From: CAZNOG01 sp964574635
Lineage (GTDB): Bacteria; Bacteroidota; Bacteroidia; Flavobacteriales_D; Cryomorphaceae
Direction: 5' to 3'
NCBI GenBank assembly: GCA_964574635.1
Contig: CAZNOG010000005.1
Span: 1 to 64,000 of the forward strand
DNA: 64,000 nucleotides
This document shows positions 28,504-37,049 of the stretch, piece after piece. Both the position numbers and the translations under genes were made by a program. Below the pieces are notes generated by a model. The model was not told the origin of the DNA and ran no database searches. It was given only the letters and a program-made list of their open reading frames with translations. The first letter of the stretch is position 1. Each line of letters starts with the position of its first letter.

Positions 28504-30043
28504 CTAGCTTAATTTTATTCAGGTTCTCTTTAATTCGCTCGTTGAGTTCCGCCTCTTCTTTCAATTGCGCTTCAAACTCCGCTTTCAGGCTGGTAAAGCG
28601 TTCCACAAAATCAAAGTCGTCTTCTTCCTCTGCCAGGCCTACATAGCGGCCGGGCGTGAGTACATAATCCAGTTCGGCTACCCGTTCTTTGGTAGCGGAG
28701 GCGCAGAAGCCTTTGACGTCTTCATAATTACCGTCCGGATTACGCCAATTGTGATAGGTCCCGGCAATGGTTTGTATGTCTTCTTCGGAAAGCTCCTTGG
28801 TTCTTCGGTTGATCAGATGCCCCATATTGCGGGCGTCAATGAAGAGGATCTCACCAATTCGATTACGGAATCTTCCATTGCTGCGATTACGGCTCATAAA
28901 CCAAAGCGATGCCGGAATTTGCGTGTTCAAGAACAACTTGGCGGGCAGGTTCACGATACAATCGATCAGATCGGCTTCTATGAGCGCTTTTCTTATTTCT
29001 CCCTCACCGCCACTTTTGGAAGTCAATGCGCCTTTGGCCAGTACAAAACCGGCTTGTCCATTGGGGGATAAGTGATACAGAAAGTGCTGGATCCAGGCGT
29101 AATTGGCGTTTCCTGTGGGTGGTGTTCCGTATTTCCAGCGGCCGTCGTTACGGAGCAGATCACCGCTCCAGTCGCTCACATTAAACGGCGGGTTGGCAAT
29201 GATGTAATCGGCTTTGAGATCGGGATGCGCGTCGTTTAAAAACGAACCTTCGTTGTTCCACTTTACCTGTGAGCTGTCGATGCCTCGAATAGCCAGATTC
29301 ATTTTTGCCAGGCGCCAGGTGGTTTGGTTGCTTTCCTGTCCGTAAATGGAAATGTCGTTGAGACGTCCCTGGTGGTCTTCCACAAACTTTTCGGACTGCA
29401 CGAACATCCCGCCCGAACCGCAGCAAGGGTCAAACACCCGGCCTTTGTAGGGTTCGAGCATTTCCACCAGGAGCTCCACTACGCTTCGTGGGGTATAGAA
29501 CTGTCCGCCCTTTTTGCCCTCTGCCAGTGCAAACTCTCCGAGGAAATATTCAAATACGTGTCCGAGAACATCGGCGCTTCGCGATTTGGTGTCGCCCAAA
29601 GCAATGTTTCCGATCAGGTCGATCAACTCGCCCAAGCTGGTAGGGTCGAGGTTTTGACGTGCGTAGACTTTCGGCAAAACGCCTTTTAATTGAGCGTTTT
29701 CTTTTTCAATGGCATCCATCGCTTCATCCACCGATTTGCCAATGGTCGGCTGTTTGGCTTGCGAAAGCAAATGAGACCAGCGGGCTTTTTCAGGTACAAA
29801 GAACACGTTCTCGGCTTTGTATTCGTCTTTGTCTTCCGGGTCAGCCCCTGCATATTCACCTTCTCCGGCTTTCAGTTTGTCGTAGAGTTCTTCAAACGCG
29901 TCCGAGATGTATTTCAAAAAGATCAGTCCGAGGACTACGTGTTTGTATTCCGCTGCGTCTATGTTCTTTCGAAGCTTGTCGGCCGATTTCCAAAGTTGCT
30001 TTTCCAACGGTTCTTCGGTTGCGGTACTTTTCTTTTTCGCCAT
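28496..30043 (-). CDS. hsdM: Type I restriction-modification methyltransferase subunit
   Basis: The protein is 515 aa. An N-terminal helical domain (LEKQLWKSADKLRKNIDAAEYKHVVLGLIFLKYIS) is followed by the N6-adenine methylase core: QFYTPRSVVELLVEML (about 181-195), SAM site DPCCGSGGMF (205-214) and catalytic NPPF (284-287). It methylates adenine at the site chosen by HsdS and forms the restriction complex with HsdR. It is the first gene of the operon (hsdM, KilA-N, hsdS, GxxExxY, RAYT, hsdR, all on the minus strand). No clear TAnnTTTG promoter is seen upstream. Confidence 0.96.
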   Translation of the reverse strand: MAKKKSTATEEPLEKQLWKSADKLRKNIDAAEYKHVVLGLIFLKYISDAFEELYDKLKAGEGEYAGADPEDKDEYKAENVFFVPEKARWSHLLSQAKQPTIGKSVDEAMDAIEKENAQLKGVLPKVYARQNLDPTSLGELIDLIGNIALGDTKSRSADVLGHVFEYFLGEFALAEGKKGGQFYTPRSVVELLVEMLEPYKGRVFDPCCGSGGMFVQSEKFVEDHQGRLNDISIYGQESNQTTWRLAKMNLAIRGIDSSQVKWNNEGSFLNDAHPDLKADYIIANPPFNVSDWSGDLLRNDGRWKYGTPPTGNANYAWIQHFLYHLSPNGQAGFVLAKGALTSKSGGEGEIRKALIEADLIDCIVNLPAKLFLNTQIPASLWFMSRNRSNGRFRNRIGEILFIDARNMGHLINRRTKELSEEDIQTIAGTYHNWRNPDGNYEDVKGFCASATKERVAELDYVLTPGRYVGLAEEEDDFDFVERFTSLKAEFEAQLKEEAELNERIKENLNKIKLDG

Positions 30044-30543
30044 TTCTCTTTTACATTAATCCATTACTTACCCCCTGTTTTGCCACCTTATCGAGCAACA
30101 ATCAATCTCGTCCAAGCCGGTTGTTGCCTTTACAGTTTTCCCCCCAAAAATACGCGTGGCTTCCGATATACCGGCGGCACGTCGTTCAGCCTTGACTACG
30201 AAGCCAATCCACAGATAGTGAAGATACAAAAACAATACTACCGTTCAAAATCAAAGCTCTTTTCAATAAACTTTAAATGATCCTCGGATAGAGGGGATTG
30301 GTGTTCATCATACGCTGTACAAAGCAGTTATTCCTTCGCTTCTTAGATAATTGCACCTCAATATAAATTCGTCTTACTAAAACGAGTCTGTACCGCACGT
30401 CATGAGCCTATAAACATGAGGCCGTACACATGGGGTCTCCGAACGAAGAAAAAAACGGTGAAAACTCTTTCTACTCGGAAATCCTTCAATAAGTGATATA
30501 TATTCATGTATTTGACCGGCACAATCCCAGTATAAATCAAAAA
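30044..30543. other. Gap at the right edge of the restriction island; possible gene remnant
   Basis: About 500 bp of lower GC content without an intact gene. On the plus strand an open tail ends at 30280 (RGFRYTGGTSFSLDYEANP..., ending SINFK), which reads like the C-terminal end of some protein but has no matching start, so it may be what is left of a gene cut when the island came in. The rest shows nothing recognisable. Confidence 0.3.
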
Positions 30544-30554
30544 GGGTGATCGAT

Positions 30555-31544
30555 TTATTCCCGGAGGGTCGCCACGATCCTTCCCCACGTTTCGCCGTTC
30601 AGGATATCATCCATCATCCGTGGAATATCCTCCAACCTTACGATTTCGGCCATTTCTTCCAGCATGGGGGGTTTGAGCTCACCGCCGAGGCGGCTCCAAA
30701 TTCGCCGCCTCAACACCATGGGCGTTTCAGCGGAATCGACGCCCAATAAATTCACGCCGTTCAGAATAAACGGATACACGGTGGTGTTCAATTCCGCCGA
30801 GCCGACCAACCCGCAGGAAGCCACGTTTCCGTTGGGCGCGCAGGCTTTCAACAGGGTGGTCAGGGTTTCGCCGCCGACGGTATCTATGGCGCCGGCCCAC
30901 CGGCTTCTCACCAAAGGCCGACCCGAAGTGTCGATCAGCTCTTCGCGGTTGATGCAGCGCTCGGCTCCCAAATCCGACAACCAGTCGTAATATTCCGGCT
31001 TGCCGCTGGAGGCCACGACCTCGTACCCTTTTTGAGCCAGCAGCGCGACGGCCATGGATCCCACGCCTCCGCTCGCGCCGCTCACCACTACTTCCCCACC
31101 CTCGGGAGTTTGTCCGCAGACTTCCATCTTGTGAATGGCCAAAGCGGCGGTAAATCCCGCCGTTCCCAAGATCATCGATTCCCTCAGGGTCAACCCCTCG
31201 GGCAGTGGCACGATCCACGACGACGGCACCCGGATGTACTCCGCGAAAGCGCCTTTGGTGTTCATGCCCAAATCGTACGACGTCACGATGACCGGAGTAC
31301 CCGGGGCGAACTCTTCCCCACCTCCTTCCACCACGGTTCCGGCGGCGTCTACGCCGGGTGTGTGGGGATAATTCTTGGTGACGCCCCGATGACCGCTCGC
31401 CGAAAGGGCGTCTTTGTAGTTCAATGCGGCGTATTCCACGCGGATGAGCACGCCTTCCGAAGGAAGAAAACCGCGGTCGACCATTTCCACTTGTCGCCGG
31501 AAACCCTCGTCGGTTTCACGCACCACCAGGGCTTTATACTTCAT
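30555..31544 (-). CDS. YhdH/YhfP-family quinone oxidoreductase (acrylyl-CoA reductase-like)
   Basis: The protein is 329 aa from ATG 31544 (MKYKALVVRETDEGF); ATGs 3 and 9 bp upstream are also in frame. It is a zinc-free member of the medium-chain dehydrogenase superfamily. Signs: LNYKDALSASGHRGVTKNYPHTPGVDAAGTV in the catalytic domain, then the NADPH-binding motif VVVSGASGGVGSMAVALLAQKGYEVVASSGK. Length and motifs fit the YhdH/AcuI type, which reduces acrylyl-CoA or quinones with NADPH. Its start overlaps the 3' end of the RidA-family gene by 11 bp, so they are co-transcribed. Confidence 0.9.
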   Translation of the reverse strand: MKYKALVVRETDEGFRRQVEMVDRGFLPSEGVLIRVEYAALNYKDALSASGHRGVTKNYPHTPGVDAAGTVVEGGGEEFAPGTPVIVTSYDLGMNTKGAFAEYIRVPSSWIVPLPEGLTLRESMILGTAGFTAALAIHKMEVCGQTPEGGEVVVSGASGGVGSMAVALLAQKGYEVVASSGKPEYYDWLSDLGAERCINREELIDTSGRPLVRSRWAGAIDTVGGETLTTLLKACAPNGNVASCGLVGSAELNTTVYPFILNGVNLLGVDSAETPMVLRRRIWSRLGGELKPPMLEEMAEIVRLEDIPRMMDDILNGETWGRIVATLRE

Positions 31545-31983
31545 CATTTCCAATGGTTGCGATGCACTTCAATTCGATGGCGATGGGTGTGGGCAGCGCA
31601 TTGATTTCCACCGTGGTTCTGCACGGCTTGTTGTCGGGGAAAAATTCCGCGTACACACGGTTGTATATCGCGAAATCGTTCTCGATATCCGTGAGAAAAA
31701 CGGTGACGTCTACGAGGTTCTCCCACGACGAGCCCGCGTCTTCAAGGATGTAACGCACATTGGTAAACACCGACCTGCACTGCGCTTCGATATCGTATTC
31801 CACGACCTTTCCGTCGGGGCCGAGGGTCACTCCGGGGATTTCCTTGCTCCCGCGCTTTCGGGGTCCCACACCACTCAAGAACAACAAATTTCCGACGCGT
31901 CGGGCATGAGGATACAACCCCACGGGCTCGGGAGCGCGGGTGGAATTGTGTATTCCTTCTTCGGATTTCAAGGGATTTTTCAT
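31534..31983 (-). CDS. RidA-family deaminase, 2-aminomuconate deaminase-like
   Basis: The protein is 149 aa. It has the YjgF/RidA trimer fold: GNLLFLSGVGPRKRG, QCRSVFTNVRYILEDAGSSWENLVDVTVFLTD, NRVYAEFFPDNKPCRTTVEINALPTPIAIELKCIA, with the conserved Arg in CRTT and the end motif IAIELKCIA. The N-terminal PEPVGLYPHARRVG and the PRKRGSKEIPGV loop resemble the subgroup annotated as 2-aminomuconate deaminase in the tryptophan/kynurenine pathway of Bacteroidota. No other genes of that pathway are in the window, so general imine/enamine deaminase activity is the safe call. Confidence 0.82.
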   Translation of the reverse strand: MKNPLKSEEGIHNSTRAPEPVGLYPHARRVGNLLFLSGVGPRKRGSKEIPGVTLGPDGKVVEYDIEAQCRSVFTNVRYILEDAGSSWENLVDVTVFLTDIENDFAIYNRVYAEFFPDNKPCRTTVEINALPTPIAIELKCIATIGNDEV

Positions 31984-32100
31984 GTTTTTATGCCAAGTGT
32001 AAACGCTCGGATCCGAGCGTGATCTTTCAAGGGATGAAACTACAAAATCCCGAGGGATGACTGAAAACAGTCCGGCCGGCCAACGAGGCGGTAAGGGCGA

Positions 32101-32481
32101 TTAACCGCTTTTTTTCGATCGGCGGCGAAAGACGGGGATGAGCATGCCCGTGAGAAAACACAAGACGGCCAACCACAGCGCCACGGGGTACCCGGGCAGG
32201 TCGAGAAACCCGAGGAAAATCGCGATGAACAGGGCGTTCTTCCCGAAGTAGTAGAAGTACTTGTAGGGTTGCTTGTCTTGACTGAAATGGAAACGGATGG
32301 CGGTAAGCAGGGAAAACGACAGCAAGCCGAGACCGAGAAACCAAGGCGCGAAAGGCCAACCCATCCAATCTCCGGCGAACCACACCGCGAAAGACAGCAC
32401 GGCCAGCACCATCAAAGCCACGGCGTACCCCGGCCCCGACGGTCTTCGATCGTACGGTTTGTCCAAAACTTCTTCTTCCAT
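32101..32481 (-). CDS. Small membrane protein, four predicted helices
   Basis: The protein is 126 aa from ATG 32481 (MEEEVLDKPYDRRPSG). After an acidic cytoplasmic start there are about four hydrophobic segments (VALMVLAVLSFAVWF, APWFLGLGLLSFSLLTAI, FGKNALFIAIFLGFL, VALWLAVLCFLTGML), and the protein ends with a basic tail (RRRSKKSG). No family is recognised. It lies downstream of sdhB in the same direction, 78 bp away, and may belong to the same transcript. Confidence 0.65.
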   Translation of the reverse strand: MEEEVLDKPYDRRPSGPGYAVALMVLAVLSFAVWFAGDWMGWPFAPWFLGLGLLSFSLLTAIRFHFSQDKQPYKYFYYFGKNALFIAIFLGFLDLPGYPVALWLAVLCFLTGMLIPVFRRRSKKSG

Positions 32482-32559
32482 ACCTACCGTAGGGGGTCGA
32501 AGGCGAAGGGCGGTCGCGGACGGTGCTCGCCGCAAGTGCGGCACACCGAATTCCGGGGT

Positions 32560-33312
32560 TTACTTGCCGGGGTTGAGGTTGGCTTTCAGGTATTCGCGGT
32601 TCATGCGCGCGATATTTTCGAGAGAGATGCCTTTTGGACATTCGGCCTCGCACGCGCCGGTTACCGTACAACCCCCAAAACCCTCCTCCTCCATCTGCTT
32701 CACCATATTCAGAGCGCGTTCTTCCGCCTCCACTTTTCCTTGGGGAAGGAGGAACAACTGGGATATTTTGGCCGAGGTGAACAGGGCCGCGGAAGCGTTT
32801 TTGCACGCCGCCACGCAGGCGCCGCACCCGATGCACGTAGCGGAGTCGAAAGCCATGTCGGCATCCTTTTTCGGGACGGGTATTGCGTTGGCGTCTATGG
32901 TGTTACCGCTTGTATTGACCGACACGTAGCCTCCGGCGCTGATGATGCGGTCGAAGGCCGAACGGTCGACCATCAGGTCCTTGATCACCGGAAACGCCTT
33001 GGCGCGGAAGGGCTCTATGTAAATGGTGTCGCCGTTTTTGAACGAACGCATGTGCAATTGGCAGGTGGTGACGAGTTTTTGTGGGCCGTGCGGCTCCCCG
33101 TTAATATGCATCCCGCAAGCGCCACATATCCCTTCACGGCAGTCGTGATCGAAGGTGACCGGGTCTTCGCCTTTGTCAATGAGCTGGGCGTTGAGCACAT
33201 CGAGCATCTCCAAAAACGACATGTCGGGGGAGATATCCGATACCTCGTACGTCACCATTTTCCCTTCGCTCCGGGCGTTGGGCTGTCTCCATATTTTGAG
33301 TGTCAGATCCAT
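32560..33312 (-). CDS. sdhB: Succinate dehydrogenase/fumarate reductase iron-sulfur subunit
   Basis: The protein is 250 aa. It carries three iron-sulfur clusters: 2Fe-2S ligands in CREGICGACGMHING and TTCQLHM, a second cluster in TCIGCGACVAACKNAS, and a third in GACEAECPKGI. It passes electrons from the flavoprotein SdhA to the membrane cytochrome b subunit. It is the last gene of sdhCAB, 19 bp after sdhA. Length and motifs fit the Bacteroidota type (class B, quinol:fumarate reductase-like). Confidence 0.96.
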   Translation of the reverse strand: MDLTLKIWRQPNARSEGKMVTYEVSDISPDMSFLEMLDVLNAQLIDKGEDPVTFDHDCREGICGACGMHINGEPHGPQKLVTTCQLHMRSFKNGDTIYIEPFRAKAFPVIKDLMVDRSAFDRIISAGGYVSVNTSGNTIDANAIPVPKKDADMAFDSATCIGCGACVAACKNASAALFTSAKISQLFLLPQGKVEAEERALNMVKQMEEEGFGGCTVTGACEAECPKGISLENIARMNREYLKANLNPGK

Positions 33313-33331
33313 CTTAGTCCGATTTTCCGTG

Positions 33332-35335
33332 TTATTTGTAGCTTCTGGCTTTCACCTCGATGTCTTCGTAAACCAGGTCTTCCTTGTGCATGATTGATTT
33401 TCCCGGATCGCCGGTGTATTCCCATGCCCCTACGTACATGAATTCATCGTCGTGGCGCAAGGCCTCGCCGTCTTCGGTTTGGTGCTCTTCGCGGAAGTGA
33501 CCTCCGCAGGATTCTTCCCGATGGAGGGCGTCGTGGCACATCAGCTCCGCAATCTCCAAAAAGTCGGCTACCCTGCCGGCTTTCTCCAGTTCGGGGTTCA
33601 TGCCGTCGCGAACGCCGGGCACGCGCACGTCTTTCCAGAATTCTTCCCTCAATTGCCTAATCTCTTCGATGGCTTCTCTCAATCCTTGTGCATTCCGCGA
33701 CATGCCGCACTTGTCCCACATCAACAGACCAAGTTTTCGGTGAAAATAATCCACCGACTTGCTGCCTTTGATGTTCATGAGGCGATCGATCTGATCGTTC
33801 ACGTTCTTCTCGGCTTCGTCGAATTCCTTGGTGTCCGTGGAAATGGGGCCGGTGCGGATATCGCCCGACAAGTAATCTCCGATGGTGTAGGGCAATACGA
33901 AATACCCGTCGGCCAGACCCTGCATGAGCGCCGAAGCTCCCAGCCTGTTGGCGCCGTGGTCGCTGAAGTTGGCCTCTCCGGCGGCGTAGCAGCCCGGAAT
34001 GGTCGTCATCAGGTTGTAATCGACCCACAAACCGCCCATGGTGTAGTGAACCGCGGGATAGATCATCATGGGTGTTTCGTAAGGATCCTGCGCGGTGATT
34101 TGCTTGTACATATCGAAGAGGTTGCCGTATTTGGCCTCCACGATTTTTTTCCCGAGTCGGGTAATGTCTTCGAGGGTGGGGTTTTTCAATCCCTGTACGT
34201 GCGCCTCGGTGGTACCGTAACGCTGTATGGCCGATTCGAAATCGAGGAATACCGCCTGTCCCGTGGGGTTCACTCCGAAGCCGGCGTCGCACCGCTCTTT
34301 GGCCGCCCGGGAAGCCACGTCGCGTGGAACGAGGTTACCGAAAGCGGGGTAGCGTCGCTCCAAGTAATAGTCTCTGTCTTCGTGTTTGATCTGAGTGGGT
34401 TTCAGGCGACCTTCGCGCAGGGCCACGGCGTCTTCTTTTTTCTTTGGAACCCAGATGCGGCCATCGTTTCGCAGCGATTCCGACATGAGGGTGAGTTTGG
34501 ACTGGTAATCGCCGGATACCGGAATGCACGTGGGGTGGATCTGAGTGAAAGCCGGGTTGGCGAAGTACGCTCCTTTTTTATGCGATTTCCACGCCGCCGT
34601 GGCGTTGGACCCCATGGCGTTGGTCGAAAGGTAGAACACGTTTCCGTATCCTCCCGAAGCGATGATCACGGCGTGTGCGCCGTGTCTTTCCACTTGGCCG
34701 GTCACGAGGTTCCTTGCGATGATTCCCCTGGCTTTACCGTCGACGATCACCAAATCGAGCATTTCGTGGCGGTTGAACATTTGGATTTTCCCCTTGGCGA
34801 TTTGCCGGGCCATGGCGGAATACGCACCCAACAGCAACTGCTGCCCGGTTTGCCCTTTGGCGTAAAAGGTACGCGATACCTGCACCCCTCCGAAGGAGCG
34901 GTTGTCGAGCATCCCCCCGTATTCCCGGGCGAATGGCACGCCTTGGGCCACGCATTGGTCGATGATGTTTGCGGACACTTCCGCCAAGCGGTACGTATTC
35001 GCCTCACGGGAACGGTAGTCCCCGCCTTTTACGGTATCGTAAAAAAGTCGGTAGGTGCTGTCGCCGTCGTTTTGGTAATTCTTCGCGGCGTTGATCCCTC
35101 CTTGGGCGGCGATACTGTGCGCCCTCCGCGGGGAATCCTGAAAGCAAAAAGCTTTGACGTTGTATCCCGCTTCCGCCAAGGTGGCCGCGGCGGAACCGCC
35201 GGCGAGGCCGGTACCCACGACGATCACGTCGATCAATCGCTTGTTGGCGGGATTTACGAGGTTGACTTCGTTCTTATGTCTGGTCCACTTCTCGGCCAAG
35301 GGGCCTTCGGGGATTTTTGCATTAGGTAAACTCAT
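33332..35335 (-). CDS. sdhA: Succinate dehydrogenase/fumarate reductase flavoprotein subunit
   Basis: The protein is 667 aa. FAD binding: VVGTGLAGGSAAATLAEAGYNVKAF. The covalent-FAD His lies in RRAHSIAAQGGINAAKNY. Substrate and catalytic regions are IHPTCIP, a conserved Arg-rich part (RGVASRAAKERC equivalent, RDVASRAAKERCDAGFG), and AVHYTMGGLWVDY with GCYAAGEANFSDHGANRLGA. It oxidises succinate to fumarate (or the reverse) in the citric acid cycle at the inner membrane. It is the middle gene of sdhCAB; the gaps to its neighbours are 9 and 19 bp. Confidence 0.97.
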   Translation of the reverse strand: MSLPNAKIPEGPLAEKWTRHKNEVNLVNPANKRLIDVIVVGTGLAGGSAAATLAEAGYNVKAFCFQDSPRRAHSIAAQGGINAAKNYQNDGDSTYRLFYDTVKGGDYRSREANTYRLAEVSANIIDQCVAQGVPFAREYGGMLDNRSFGGVQVSRTFYAKGQTGQQLLLGAYSAMARQIAKGKIQMFNRHEMLDLVIVDGKARGIIARNLVTGQVERHGAHAVIIASGGYGNVFYLSTNAMGSNATAAWKSHKKGAYFANPAFTQIHPTCIPVSGDYQSKLTLMSESLRNDGRIWVPKKKEDAVALREGRLKPTQIKHEDRDYYLERRYPAFGNLVPRDVASRAAKERCDAGFGVNPTGQAVFLDFESAIQRYGTTEAHVQGLKNPTLEDITRLGKKIVEAKYGNLFDMYKQITAQDPYETPMMIYPAVHYTMGGLWVDYNLMTTIPGCYAAGEANFSDHGANRLGASALMQGLADGYFVLPYTIGDYLSGDIRTGPISTDTKEFDEAEKNVNDQIDRLMNIKGSKSVDYFHRKLGLLMWDKCGMSRNAQGLREAIEEIRQLREEFWKDVRVPGVRDGMNPELEKAGRVADFLEIAELMCHDALHREESCGGHFREEHQTEDGEALRHDDEFMYVGAWEYTGDPGKSIMHKEDLVYEDIEVKARSYK

Positions 35336-35344
35336 GCTTCCTGA

Positions 35345-36121
35345 TTAATTCGTAAAGTAAACGTACACGGGAATGGCGGCGAATCCAATGGCAATCAATA
35401 CGGCGAACAACCGTCCGATGCGGTAGATTGGTCGGCGCGTTTCCGGGGTTTTCAACCCCAGGGAATGAAAAGCCGCCTGCACCCCGTGGTGAAGATGCAG
35501 CGCCAAAGCCACCATGCCGATCACGTAAAGAATGACGATCCAAGGTTGTTGAAACGCCTCGATCACCGCGGTATACAAGTCCTTCATCGCCGGGCCCATC
35601 AATTGGCCGGCCCGGTCCACCACCATTCCGTTTTCCACTCGTCCACCGGCTACCGCTTCGCCGGTTTTCAGGAGGATGGACCCTCCGTCTTCGCTGGTCA
35701 TGGCCGGCAGGCTACCGAATTTAAAACGGTACCAGAAATCCCACATGTGGAAAATGATGAATGCCAGCAGCAAGGTGCCGAGGAACCCCATGTTCCGGGA
35801 ATTCCAAGGGCTGTTTCTAGACGGCTTGTTGTAGACGTACGATTTCGGGCGGGCCTTACGGTTGTTGATCGTGATGACGATCCCGTCGATGGCGTGAAAC
35901 ACGATGCTGAAGTAAGTCAGATACGACAACACCATGATACCGGGATTCGTGGTCATGAATATGGCGTACTCGTTGAAGGCCAACCTTGCGTCGTAGCCCT
36001 TGGCGAATAACTGGAGGTTTCCGGCCAAGTGGCCGATAAGGAAAAAGCAGAGAAAAAGTCCGGTGGCGGCCAGCCAGTACTTTTTCGCCAAGCTCGATTT
36101 GAGAATTCCTTTGCTGCTCAT
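35345..36121 (-). CDS. sdhC: Succinate dehydrogenase cytochrome b subunit
   Basis: The protein is 258 aa from ATG 36121 (MSSKGILKSSLAKKYWLAATG); an in-frame ATG 48 bp upstream lies within the promoter region and is less likely. It has five hydrophobic helices, among them KKYWLAATGLFLCFFLIGHLAGN, VLSYLTYFSIVFHAIDGIVI, LGTLLLAFIIFHMWDF and IVILYVIGMVALALHLHHGV, with the haem-ligand His residues in GHLAGN, FHAIDG, IFHMWDF and LHLHHG. This single large subunit anchors SdhAB and reacts with menaquinone, so no sdhD is expected. It is the first gene of the operon. Confidence 0.95.
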   Translation of the reverse strand: MSSKGILKSSLAKKYWLAATGLFLCFFLIGHLAGNLQLFAKGYDARLAFNEYAIFMTTNPGIMVLSYLTYFSIVFHAIDGIVITINNRKARPKSYVYNKPSRNSPWNSRNMGFLGTLLLAFIIFHMWDFWYRFKFGSLPAMTSEDGGSILLKTGEAVAGGRVENGMVVDRAGQLMGPAMKDLYTAVIEAFQQPWIVILYVIGMVALALHLHHGVQAAFHSLGLKTPETRRPIYRIGRLFAVLIAIGFAAIPVYVYFTN

Positions 36122-36153
36122 GAAAAATAGCTTTGAACCTGAAAATTTCAAGG

Positions 36154-36161
36154 CAAATGTA
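36154..36161 (-). promoter_or_regulatory. Promoter -7 box for sdhCAB
   Basis: On the minus strand TACATTTG fits TAnnTTTG, about 32 bp before the sdhC ATG, in an AT-rich stretch. Confidence 0.5.
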
Positions 36162-36369
36162 GTGGTCAAAAGGCAATTTAAAAGTCTTCCGTCTTATTTA
36201 ATCTGATTCTATATTATTTTTCGTACACCCCGCGCGTAGAAAAAGCACATTCGTGTTGAAATCAGCGCATAAGACTTTTACACCCTGCACCTCTTGCGAA
36301 AAGTGGGGTTGTAAACACTTCGCGGCCACCGTCGGTGGTGGGCGAAGGCGAAGGACGGACTTCAGGCGG

Positions 36370-36882
36370 TCACTTCCGCTCCAGGGTCATTTCAAAGAAC
36401 TGAACCCACTGATCACCGCTTTTAAACTCCCCTTTTTCGACCCATTTTCCATCGTCGTCGATACGGATGATGTAACGCACGTTATCACCCGGATACCAGT
36501 AAAAATCCCCGTCGATCATTTCCGCCTCGTACAGTCCTTTGCGTCCGTTTTGAAGAAAGGAATTGAAATCGTAATTCCCATTTTCACGGTCGTAGGAAAG
36601 TACGGCCAACGCATTGTGGATCACGACACCGTTGGAAACTCCCTTGCCTTCGATCAGCAGGGCGGTTCCATCGAGTTTCATCCTCACTTTTTCGGTTTGG
36701 TTGAAGGCGGCCCTTTCGCCCGTTTGACTCATCATCCACCCTTCTCCGGCCCAGTCGCCCGTGAGGAAGGAGAGTTGGGACACGTGACGCTGGGCCACCG
36801 TGTCGGTTTCGAAGTGCTGGGCCTGGATCGTCAAGGAAGGCACACACCACATCATCAGAAGAATTTTCAAAATCGTTTTCAT
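36370..36882 (-). CDS. Secreted DUF1579-like protein
   Basis: The protein is 170 aa from ATG 36882, which starts a signal peptide (MKTILKILLMMWCVPSLTIQAQ). The mature part is a predicted beta barrel: LSFLTGDWAGEGWMMS, ALLIEGKGVSNGVVIHNALAVLSYD, GLYEAEMIDGDFYWYPG. The FLTGDWxGxG opening is like DUF1579 and related lipocalin-like domains. A role in binding a small ligand outside the cytoplasm is possible but not shown. It stands between sdhC and rfaD as a single gene, transcribed away from rfaD. Confidence 0.65.
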   Translation of the reverse strand: MKTILKILLMMWCVPSLTIQAQHFETDTVAQRHVSQLSFLTGDWAGEGWMMSQTGERAAFNQTEKVRMKLDGTALLIEGKGVSNGVVIHNALAVLSYDRENGNYDFNSFLQNGRKGLYEAEMIDGDFYWYPGDNVRYIIRIDDDGKWVEKGEFKSGDQWVQFFEMTLERK

Positions 36883-37025
36883 CCGTTTGGTTTTGGTTGT
36901 TGATTGGTTTAAGCCGTCTAATATATATGCAGGCGTTTGGAAATCAAAGCGACCCGACGTCGATTCCCGACCCGTTTTGGGCGAGCGCGTTCGGCAATAG
37001 TGTGAGGTCTTTCGCACGGGTGACT

Positions 37026-37033
37026 TACCTTTG
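37026..37033 (+). promoter_or_regulatory. Promoter -7 box for rfaD
   Basis: TACCTTTG fits TAnnTTTG, 17 bp before the rfaD ATG. Confidence 0.5.
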
Positions 37034-37049
37034 AAAAAATTTACAGAAG

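Noticed and set aside
32490..32545. Repeat shared with 36340-36365 (GGCGAAGGCGAAGG-like strings)
   Set aside because: The match is short and simple in sequence, with no shared flanks.
33452..35329. 625-codon plus-strand open frame
   Set aside because: It is the mirror of sdhA, which carries all flavoprotein motifs.
33332..36121. Missing sdhD as an oddity
   Set aside because: Bacteroidota use a single large cytochrome b subunit, so this is the normal three-gene set.
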